A stretch of DNA of 20,197 nucleotides, taken from the NCBI GenBank assembly GCA_035443945.1, contig DAOMNQ010000051.1, positions 1-20,197 on the forward strand, written 5' to 3'. Both the position numbers and the translations under genes were made by a program. The DNA comes from CAADGN01 sp035443945 (lineage in GTDB: Bacteria > Planctomycetota > Phycisphaerae > Phycisphaerales > UBA1924). Within the stretch, counting starts at the first letter, position 1, and every line of letters begins with the position of its first letter. The notes under the pieces were generated by a model. It was not told the DNA's origin. It saw only the letters and a program-made list of their open reading frames with translations, and did no database searches. This document shows, piece by piece, positions 13,401-20,197 of the stretch.

Positions 13401-16297
13401 ATGCCGATGAGCGCAGATCAACCGAGCCGCAACCCCGACCCCTCCGCCCCGCCGCACCGCTACACGGCCGCGCTCGCCGACGCGATCGAGACGCGCTGGC
13501 AGCAGCGGTGGGAGAGCGAAGGTGCGTTCCGCCAGCCGAACCCCGGCGATCCGGGCTTCGACGCCGCTCGCCCAAAGTTCTACTGCCTCGACATGTTCCC
13601 CTACCCCTCCGGCGCGGGCCTGCACGTCGGGCACCCGGAGGGGTACACCGCCACCGACATCATCTGCCGCTACCGGCGCATGCGCGGCTTCAACGTGCTG
13701 CACCCCATGGGGTGGGACGCCTTCGGCCTGCCCGCCGAGCAGTACGCCATCCAGACCGGCGTGCATCCGGCGGTCACCACGCGCAAGGCAATCGACAACT
13801 TCCGCCGGCAGTTGAAGCGCTTCGGCTTCTCCTACGACTGGTCGCGCGAGTTCGGCACCATCGACGAGGACTACTACCGCTGGACGCAGTGGGTCTTCCT
13901 GCGCATCTACGGCTCGTGGTACGACGCCGAGCAGGGGCGCGCCAGGTCGATCGACGAACTCGTGCGCGAGTTCGAGTCCGGCGAGCGCGAGCCGCGCCTG
14001 AACCCGAGCGCGGCCGAGTACGCCGGCGCGGGGGACATCGCGTCGGATAAGCCCGTGATGCCCTGGGCGGAGATGCTGGACGACACCCGCCGCATGATCG
14101 TCGATTCGTACCGGCTGGCGTACGTCGGCGTGCAGACGGTGAACTGGTGCCCCAAACTCGGCACCGCCCTCGCCAACGAGGAGGTCATCGACGCCCGAAG
14201 CGAGCGCGGCGGCTTCCCCGTCTTCCGCAAGCCCCTCCGCCAGTGGATGTTCCGCATCACCGCCTACGCCGAGCGCCTGCTCCGCGGCTTGGACACCGTC
14301 GACTGGCCCGAGAGCACCCGCACCCAGCAGGCCGAGTGGATCGGCAAGTCCGAGGGAGCGGAGATCGACTTCCCGATCGAGGGCGCCCTGCCCCTGCGCG
14401 TCTTCACCACCCGCCCCGACACCATCTTCGGCGCGACGTACATGGTCGTCGCGCCCGAGCACCCGCTGGTGGACGCCGCGCTGAGCGACCCCGGCCCGGA
14501 GACGGACGTTGGCGCCCTGCGCGCCTACGTGCAGGCCGCGCGCAACCGCTCCGACGTCGAACGCCAGGAGAACAAGGAGAAGACGGGCGTCTTCACCGGC
14601 GTGTACGCCCTGAACCCGGCGACGGAGCAGCGCATCCCCGTCTGGACCGCCGACTATGTCCTGATGGGCTACGGCACCGGGGCGATCATGGCGGTCCCCG
14701 GACAGGACCAGCGCGACTGGGACTTCGCCAAAGCCTTCGGCCTGCCGATCGTGCGCACCGTGCAGCCCCCCCCCGGCTTCGGCGACGAGCCGTACCTCGG
14801 CGACGGGCCGGCCGTCAACTCAGACTTCCTCGACGGCCTGCACGTCGCCGAGGCCAAGCAGCGTGCCATCGCGTGGTTGGAGGAGCAGGGCATCGGGCGA
14901 CGGCGCGTGAACTACCGCCTGCGCGACTGGCTCTTCAGCCGACAGCGCTACTGGGGCGAGCCGTTCCCCATCGTCTGGGACGAGCGCGGCCGGCACCACC
15001 CCGTGGCGGACGATGCGCTGCCCGTGCGCCTGCCGGACCTGGCCGATTACCAGCCCGTCGAGAGCGACAACCCCGTGCCGCTGCTCGCCAAGGCGGCCGA
15101 CTGGCTNNNNNNNNNNNNNNNNNNNNNNNNNNNNNNNNNNNNACGCTCCCGACCGATGCGCCCGTCACGCGCGAGGCCAACACCATGCCCGGCTGGGCCG
15201 GCTCGTGCTGGTACTACCTGCGCTACTGCGACCCGCGCAACGCCCAGCGCTTCGTCGGCGAAGCGGCCGAACGCTTCTGGATGATCGGAACCACGGACCG
15301 ACGAGCCCCTCGCGGCAGCGAGGGTTCCGGCGGCGTCGATCTCTACATCGGCGGCGCGGAGCACGCCGTCCTGCACCTCCTCTACGCCCGCTTCTGGCAC
15401 AAGGTGCTCTTCGACCTCGGCCTCGTCTCGACCGACGAGCCGTTCGCCAAACTCTTCCACCAAGGGCTGATCCTGAGCCACGCCTACCAGCGCGAGGACA
15501 GGACCCTCGTCCCGGTGGACGAAGTCGAGGAACGCGCGGAAGGTGTGTTCGTCGAGCGGGCCACGGGCAGCCCGGTCACGCAGATCGTCGCCAAGATGTC
15601 CAAGAGCCTGCGCAACGTGATCAACCCCGACGACGTGATCGCCGAGTACGGCGCGGACACCTTCCGCCTCTACGAGATGTACCTCGGCCCGCTCGAGGCC
15701 GCCAAGCCCTGGAACCCGCGCGACATCACCGGCCTGTTCCGCTTCCTCCAGCGCGCCTGGCGGCTCATCATCGACGAGGAGACGGGTGAGCCGCGACTGG
15801 TCGGCGATGCGATGGCGGACGGAACGCCCGCCGCTTCCATCGAAAAACTCCTCCACCGCACGATCGCCAAAGTCGGCGCGGACGCCGAGCGCCTCGCCTT
15901 CAACACCGCCATCGCGGCGATGATCGAGTTCGTGAACGCCGCCACCGCCGCCGGCGGCCTGACGCGCAGCCAGGCCGACCGCTTCGCGCGCGTGCTCGCG
16001 CCCTTCGCCCCGCACCTGGCCGAGGAACTGTGGGCGAAACTCGGCGGACCAGGCTTCGTCTCGCACGCCGCGTGGCCGGACTACGACGAGGCCATGCTGC
16101 GCGACGACGAGGTCGAGATCGCCGTGCAGATCGCGGGCAAGGTGCGCGCGAAGGTCGTCGTTCCCGCCGACGCCGACGCCGCTCGCATCGAGTCGATCGC
16201 CCTCGCCGACCCGAAGGTGCACGAAGCGATCGCCGACCGTGCTGTGCGCAAGGTGATCGTCGTTCCGGGCCGCCTGGTGAACATCGTCGTAGCCTGA
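13401..16297 (+). CDS. leuS: Leucyl-tRNA synthetase (interrupted by 36-N gap)
   Basis: This enzyme charges tRNA-Leu. The class I signature is FPYPSGAGLHVGH (HIGH-type, residues 66-78). The CP1 editing domain has TTRPDTIFGATYMVV and YGTGAIMAVPGQDQRDW, and KMSKS is at 15593-15607, followed by SLRNVINPDDVIAEYGADTF. The C-terminal tRNA-binding domain is complete (VEIAVQIAGKVRAKV to the stop at 16297). Ns cover 15107-15142. The frame before the gap differs from that after it, so 36 is not the true length (it must leave remainder 1 on division by 3). After ERFWM there is an insertion, TDRRAPRGSEGSGG, encoded by a hairpin repeat, before VDLYIGGAEHAVLHLLYARF. Start ATG 13401 or 13407; no ribosome site. 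Confidence 0.95.
15107..15142. other. Assembly gap (36 N) within leuS
   Basis: The 36 Ns lie between AADWL and TLPTDAPVTREANTMPGWAG. Comparison with the family suggests only a small amount of sequence is missing, and the frame on each side shows that 36 is not the real length. Confidence 0.95.
15301..15330. repeat. Small palindromic repeat inserted in frame in leuS
   Basis: CCCTCG (15307-15312) and CGAGGG (15319-15324) form a 6-bp stem with a CGGCAG loop, flanked by ACGAGC and TTCCGG. The repeat encodes part of an extra peptide (RAPRGSEGSG) at a place where other LeuS proteins go directly from YWM to VDLYIGG. The sequence looks like a dispersed planctomycete-type repeat. Confidence 0.55.
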
Positions 16298-16479
16298 CCC
16301 CGCGCGGCACACCAAGCGCAAGACCCAAGCCCCAGGCCAAAGGCCTCAAGCCCCACGCCGCGATCGCCTCCCTCCTCTCCGCCCCCGGAGGAGGCGCTGT
16401 CACTTGCCCGGGCGCAGCCCGGGGACAGCGCACCTCTCAACCCCCAAGCCCCGGAGGGGCGCGGGAGGCTTCCCCGCTT

Positions 16480-16488
16480 TGTTATGAT
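16480..16488 (+). promoter_or_regulatory. Extended -10 of the transposase gene (leaderless geometry)
   Basis: TGT followed by TATGAT (16483-16488, 5 of 6) and six bases to ATG 16495. There is no ribosome site. The spacing equals that of the non-mobile genes at 1663 and 7685. Confidence 0.5.
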
Positions 16489-16494
16489 CCACCC

Positions 16495-16950
16495 ATGAGC
16501 CATTCTTACACGTTCCTCTGCACCCATTTCGTCTTCTCAACCAAGGGCCGTGTACCGCTCCTCACCCCGAACGTCATCCCCCGGCTCCTGGACTACACGG
16601 GCGGCATCGTCCGCGCATCGCGCTGTGTCCTCCTCGCGGCGAATGCCGTCGCCGACTATGTGCACCTGCTCGCCGATGTTCATCCCTCCACGGCCCATGC
16701 GGACCTGATGCGCGAGGTGAAGGCCAGAACGTCTTCATTCGTGCGTGAAGCCTTCCCGGACGCGGAGTGGGCGGGTTGGCAGAACGGATACGGCGGCTTC
16801 AGCGTGAGCCGCTCCGGCATTGACGCGGTCAAGGCTTACATCGCGCGCCAGGAGGAGCACCACCGGCACATGTCGTTCAAGGAGGAGTTCATCGCGCTTC
16901 TGGAGAAGCATGGAATCGAGTATGATGAGAGGTATGTTTGGGGCGAGTGA
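16495..16950 (+). CDS. IS200-like Y1 (HUH) transposase with altered HUH motif
   Basis: 151 residues, full length for the family. MSHSYTFLCTHFVFSTKGR is the typical opening, followed by GWQNGYGGFSVSRSGIDAVKAYIARQEEHH, with the catalytic Tyr115 in AYIARQEEH, and EEFIALLEKHGIEYDERY at the end. These enzymes cut and join single-stranded DNA using Tyr and an HUH metal site, usually DHVHLL. Here it is ADYVHLL: codon 55 is TAT (16657-16659) instead of CAT, so the first His is missing and His57 remains. The protein is otherwise intact with no stop or frameshift. It is probably inactive in cleavage, or recently inactivated. Confidence 0.9.
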   Translation: MSHSYTFLCTHFVFSTKGRVPLLTPNVIPRLLDYTGGIVRASRCVLLAANAVADYVHLLADVHPSTAHADLMREVKARTSSFVREAFPDAEWAGWQNGYGGFSVSRSGIDAVKAYIARQEEHHRHMSFKEEFIALLEKHGIEYDERYVWGE

Positions 16951-17137
16951 TGAGGGGTGGACACCTGCGCCCCTCCGGGGCTTTCTGATGAGGGAGGCAT
17001 CCAAACCCCGGGCTGCGCCCGGGGCAAATGACAGCGCCCCCTCCGGGGGCGGAGTGCGCCTTTGCGCGCCGCCCGCCTTCTGCCACCCTCCGCCCTCCGC
17101 CCTCTCCCTCTGCTATTTGGCCCTTTGGCCATTTGTT

Positions 17138-18278
17138 CTACGCCGCCATCGCTCCTTGGCCCGCTCCCGCCGCGTGCAGGATCGCGCGGGCGCGGTTCGC
17201 ATACGAGTACCGCTCCGCGAGCGCACGCGCCGCCTCGACGCGCGCCGCGGCCTCCTGATCGCACTCGCCCAGCGCGCACCGCACAGCCCGAGCCAGGTCC
17301 GCCGGGTCGTCCGGCGTGAACCACCGCACCGCCGGCTCGCGCACCAGCGCGCGCAGCGCGGGCACGTCCGACGCCACGATCGGCCGCCCCGACGCCAGGT
17401 ACTCGCCCAGTTTCACCGGGCTGGTCCACGACGCCGACGGGTGCTTCACGCTCGGCGGCAGGACGAGCACGTCCGCATGCCACAAGTGCGGCGGGACGCG
17501 GCTGAACGCCACGCGCCCGCGCACGTCCACGTTCCGCAACCCCAGCGACGCCGCCGACCGGCGCGCCGCCAGCACGTCCTCATCCGTCCCGCCGACGAGA
17601 TGCACCGTTACGCCCTCCAGCACCGACGCCGCCCGCAGCAGCGTCCCCACGCCCTTGTACGCGTACAGGTGCCCCGCGTACACCGCGTGCGGCCCCGGCC
17701 AGGCGTTATAAAGCGACACGCCCACATCCTTCGGCGGACCGAACAACTCCGTGTCCACCGCGTCCGGCACGACGGCCACGCGATCCGCCGCCGCGCCCAG
17801 CGAAACGTACTTCTCCGCCAGCACCGCCGAGATCGTCACGCACGCGAGGATCGGCCTCTCGCGCCGCCCGACCGCGCGCAGCGCGGAGATGCCCCCGAGC
17901 GCATCGCCGTCGATGTCCAGGTGCGTCTCCAGCACGGTCGGGATGCCCCGCTCGGCGCACGCCAGCGCGCCGCGGCAGTGCCGGGCGTACACGAGGTCGA
18001 ACCCCTCGCGCGCGATCCGCTCCGCCGCCCACCCCGCGAACTCGCGCAGGTACGCCGCGTTCACCAGCAGTTCATCGCGCTGGTCCGGCAGGTCCGCGCA
18101 CCCGCGGCTCGGCGTAGGCGCTCGCCGCCGACGCCAGGCTCCACCCGCGCTCCGGCACGCGGCAGAAGACCGTGACCTCGTGCCCCAGGCGCACGAACCC
18201 GCCGCAGGTCTTCACCACGTTGATCGCGTAGGCCCGATGGCTCCCGGGCGCCAGGTCAGAGATCGCGGCGATCCGCAT
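17138..18278 (-). pseudogene. GT4-type glycosyltransferase, frameshifted
   Basis: The first frame starts at ATG 18278, with GGAGG five bases upstream: MRIAAISDLAPGSHRAYAI, GGFVRLGHEVTVFC, a usual GT-B N-terminal domain. It runs into a stop at 18072. The second frame takes over near 18095-18125 (ADLPDQRDELLVNAAYLREF) and continues through TVLETHLD, VVPDAVDTELFGPP (the GT4 linker), HAVYAGHLYAYKGVGTLL and SPVKLGEYLASGRPIVASD to the stop at 17138. The downstream frame is offset by +1, so one extra base (perhaps in CCGCGGGTGC) would explain it. Joined length is about 379 residues, normal for the family. It starts within the last 23 bases of the methyltransferase gene. A weak 5-bp hairpin (17118-17131) follows its stop. 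Donor and acceptor unknown. Confidence 0.8.
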
Positions 18279-19086
18279 GGCCGCCTCCATTCGTCGCGTC
18301 CGCGCCCCCCGCGCCCTCGACGCGGCACAGCACGGCGTGGCACTGCAACGCGGAACGGTCCGCCAGCCGCAGACGGAACGCCGCCTCGCCGCGAAGGCAC
18401 GAGCGCACCGGCCGATCGTCCTGAGGCACGAGCCGGCCGCGAACAGGCCGCAGCCCGCGCGAACGCAGGAACGCCACGAACTCGCGCCGCGACCACTCGC
18501 GCACGTGCTCTCGTTTCACCGCCTCGCGGCACCCGCGCCCGCGAACCCGGTCGCGGTCCGGCGTCGAGACCAGCACGAGCGTCCGCGGGTGCGCGAACGA
18601 GCGGATCATCGCCAGCGAGGGGTCCGGGTCCAGCAGGTGCTCGACCACGTCCGCGAACAGGATGAGATCGAACGTCCGCTGCGCCTCGACCGCCGGGCGT
18701 TCGAGGTCCACCGCGCGCAGCCGCGCGTGCCGGCACCGCGACCGAGCGATCTCGACCGCGCTCGGCTGGTCCATCCCCTCGACGTCGGCGCACACCGGCT
18801 CGATCCACTCGGCGAGTTTCGTCCCCGGCCCGCACCCGACGTCCAGCACGCTCCGCAGCCCGCGCCGCAGGACCAGCCCCGCCGCCCACCGGTAGACGTG
18901 CCGCTGGTAGCGTCCGCTCATGGCCAGCCTCGCCGGGTGCCAGTAGTCGGGGTACTCGCCCGTGTGGTCGAGGCTCTCGTTGCGCACGCCCTGCCGGTAG
19001 CCGCGCGGCAGGCAGAAGTCGGTCGGGTCGCGCGCCGGCGCGCCCGCCTCCACCACCACGGGCGTCGCTCGCGTCATCGTCGTCAT
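18256..19086 (-). CDS. Class I SAM-dependent methyltransferase (glycan-cluster type)
   Basis: 276 residues from ATG 19086, whose first bases overlap the upstream stop (ATGA). SVLDVGCGPGTKLAEW (79-94) is motif I, which binds S-adenosylmethionine; GMDQ (Asp106) is motif II; FDLILFADVVEHLLDP (139-153) is the motif IV region; and VLVSTPDRDR follows. DYWHPARLAMSGRYQRHVYR before the fold and KREHVREWSRREFVAFL after it resemble methyltransferases in surface-polysaccharide clusters, often for sugars or lipid carriers. The C-terminal 25 residues (GAGGADATNGGG...) are low in structure. The substrate is not predictable. Between two glycosyltransferases, it probably modifies the same glycan. Confidence 0.85.
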   Translation of the reverse strand: MTTMTRATPVVVEAGAPARDPTDFCLPRGYRQGVRNESLDHTGEYPDYWHPARLAMSGRYQRHVYRWAAGLVLRRGLRSVLDVGCGPGTKLAEWIEPVCADVEGMDQPSAVEIARSRCRHARLRAVDLERPAVEAQRTFDLILFADVVEHLLDPDPSLAMIRSFAHPRTLVLVSTPDRDRVRGRGCREAVKREHVREWSRREFVAFLRSRGLRPVRGRLVPQDDRPVRSCLRGEAAFRLRLADRSALQCHAVLCRVEGAGGADATNGGGHADRRDL

Positions 19087-20197
19087 GCCGCTTCCTCCGT
19101 TGAACCGTCGCGTGCCGCGCGCAGCGAGCGGACCTCGCGTCCGACGGCGTCGAGGAACGCCGCGCGCCGCTCCGGCGGCAGTCGCCCCGCGAACCCGCGC
19201 AGGCTGCGCGTCCACGCCTCAGCGCACGCCTCATCGCCGAGCAGCGCGCCGTCCCACCGCACGGGCGGCGGCGCGGCCCTCGCCGAATGGTCCCCCGCCA
19301 TCGCCATGCGCGCCGCCTCGACCTCGCGCGCGACCGTCGCCCGCAGCCCCAGCCGCTGGCGCACGCTCGCCGCCGCCGCCGACCCGAGCGACTCGCTCCA
19401 GTCCGCGTCCCGCAGAAGTTCGCCGATCGCGTACGCGAAACTCTCCGCGTCGCCCGGCACGCACAGCCCGGTCACGCCCGTCTCCACCGGCGCATCCAGC
19501 CCCGGCGCGGCCGCCACGATCACCGGCGCGCCCGCGCACATCGCCTCGATCACCGTCTTCGGGTGCCCCTCGTACGCCGACGCCTGCGCGTACACCGCGC
19601 ACCGCCGCATCCGCGCCAGCAACTCGCGGTGCGCGATGCGCGGCTCGAAACGCACCGGCGCGCCCAGCCGCGCCGCCAGCGACCGCAGCGAGCCCTCCTC
19701 CGGCCCCTCGCCCACCACGTCCAGCCGCACCATCGGCCCGCGCGGCGCGGCCGCTCTCGCCGCCGCCTCGATCAGCACGTCCACCCGCTTGCGCGCCACC
19801 AACTGCCCCGCGTAGAGCACCGTGCCGCGCTCCCGATCGCTCGCGTGCGCCGGCGGCTCGTCGTCGATCACGAAGTTCGGGATCAGCACGGCCCGCTCCC
19901 GCGCCACGCCGTACCGCCAGCACACCTCGTCCAGCATCAGCGGCGAAGTCCCGATCACCACGTCGGCACCGCGCACGATCTCACCCTCGCGCGACGCAAC
20001 CTCCGACGCGATGCGCGACTCCGGCCCGTGCTCCGCCGCCTCGAACCGCGACCACAGGTACCCCCCCCGTGCCGCCAGCCCGACCCGCACCCCCGATTCC
20101 CGCAGCCGCGCCGCCACCGCCAGCGCCTGCTCGCCCGACGCGAACTGGTTCGTCCGCACATAGACGGACGCGCCCCCGCGCGCCGCCGCCGCCGTCA
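19083..20197 (-). CDS. GT4-family glycosyltransferase, 5' end beyond the window
   Basis: The frame stays open to the right edge (…GGASVYVRTNQFASGEQAL), so the true start is outside; the first internal start codon is GTG 20159. Of about 371 residues visible, VLYAGQLVARKRVDVLIEAA, LDVVGEGPEEGSLR and YAQASAYEGHPKTVIEAMCAG (with EGHPKTVIE as the E-x7-E motif) are the nucleotide-sugar binding parts of GT-B family 4 enzymes. AAAPGLDAPVETGVTGLCVP completes it. About 75 further residues after ARMAMAGDHS are Arg/Ala/Glu-rich and not part of the usual fold. The gene ends in an ATGA overlap with the methyltransferase, so the three genes are one operon. Confidence 0.85.
   Translation of the reverse strand, partial: TAAAARGGASVYVRTNQFASGEQALAVAARLRESGVRVGLAARGGYLWSRFEAAEHGPESRIASEVASREGEIVRGADVVIGTSPLMLDEVCWRYGVARERAVLIPNFVIDDEPPAHASDRERGTVLYAGQLVARKRVDVLIEAAARAAAPRGPMVRLDVVGEGPEEGSLRSLAARLGAPVRFEPRIAHRELLARMRRCAVYAQASAYEGHPKTVIEAMCAGAPVIVAAAPGLDAPVETGVTGLCVPGDAESFAYAIGELLRDADWSESLGSAAAASVRQRLGLRATVAREVEAARMAMAGDHSARAAPPPVRWDGALLGDEACAEAWTRSLRGFAGRLPPERRAAFLDAVGREVRSLRAARDGSTEEAA

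Larger units (their letters stand above)
16381..17050. mobile_element. Y1-transposase element flanked by inverted, structured repeats
   Basis: The left end 16381-16424 (GCCCCCGGAGGAGGCGCTGT...) and right end 17006-17050 are inverted copies, about 42 of 45 matching. A second inverted pair lies closer in: AAGCCCCGGAGGGGCGC (16446-16462) and its exact reverse complement (16967-16983). Each end contains palindromes: CCCGGGC/GCCCGGG (16407-16423; CCCCGGGC/GCCCGGGG on the right, 17006-17024). On the left this is enclosed by GCGCTGTC (16394-16401) and GACAGCGC (16424-16431). Imperfect palindromic ends around a single Y1 transposase gene are typical of IS200/IS605-like and REP-associated (RAYT) elements, which make no target duplication, and none is seen here. 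Confidence 0.75.

Noticed and set aside
16298..16380. Possible gene or RNA after leuS
   Set aside because: It is short, with only a 5-bp AGGCC/GGCCT hairpin; nothing else supported.
18277..19815. 512-codon plus-strand frame across the glycan operon
   Set aside because: It is the complement of a methyltransferase and glycosyltransferase with clear motifs; its composition is that of a shadow frame.

Overview
The window is very GC-rich, almost fully coding bacterial DNA. The mix of genes and repeats fits Planctomycetota, most likely a Phycisphaerae-type organism: an exported PQQ-like beta-propeller protein, a type IV pilin-like pseudopilin with a C-terminal ADGS motif, a eukaryote-like NIF3 protein, an IS200-type Y1 transposase between palindromic repeats, and several dispersed palindromes between and even inside genes. 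The lineage is inferred from gene style; there is no rRNA or other direct marker.

Layout. 1-924 (-): 5' part of an exported PQQ-type propeller gene that runs off the left edge. 1074-1583 (+): DUF5658-like membrane protein. 1663-2130 (+): LEA14-like lipoprotein. 2183-2259: perfect 19-bp inverted repeat between convergent genes. 2329-4328 (-): ROK sugar kinase and ispE, the latter broken by one base in a G tract. 4462-5601 (+): NIF3-family protein. 5609-5760: nested inverted repeats. 5798-6760 (+): D-2-hydroxyacid dehydrogenase. 6816-7501 (-): DUF2089 regulator and a small membrane protein as a two-gene operon.

7636-9983 (+) is the most unusual part. A 24-G tract lies between a -35 and an extended -10 element, six bases before a pseudopilin gene. 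A frameshifted Cys-rich exported protein, a C-terminally anchored exported protein and a 46-codon ATGA-coupled ORF follow, then a block of hairpins. 10183-10824 encodes an NYN-domain nuclease.

10844-16297 (+) is a housekeeping run: pdxJ, folC, a leader with an intrinsic terminator, and leuS (with a 36-N assembly gap). 16381-17050 is a Y1-transposase element flanked by inverted repeats. 17138-20197 (-) is a glycan operon: two glycosyltransferases around a SAM methyltransferase, the downstream glycosyltransferase frameshifted and the upstream one running off the right edge.

Two themes cross the window. First, many first genes of operons have a -10-like hexamer exactly 6 (or 7-8) bases before the start codon, which predicts leaderless mRNAs, while internal operon genes have GGAG-type ribosome sites. 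Second, several reading frames are interrupted (ispE, the Cys-rich gene, the glycosyltransferase, and the leuS gap). These could be draft-assembly errors, and should be checked against reads before being taken as pseudogenes or phase variation.
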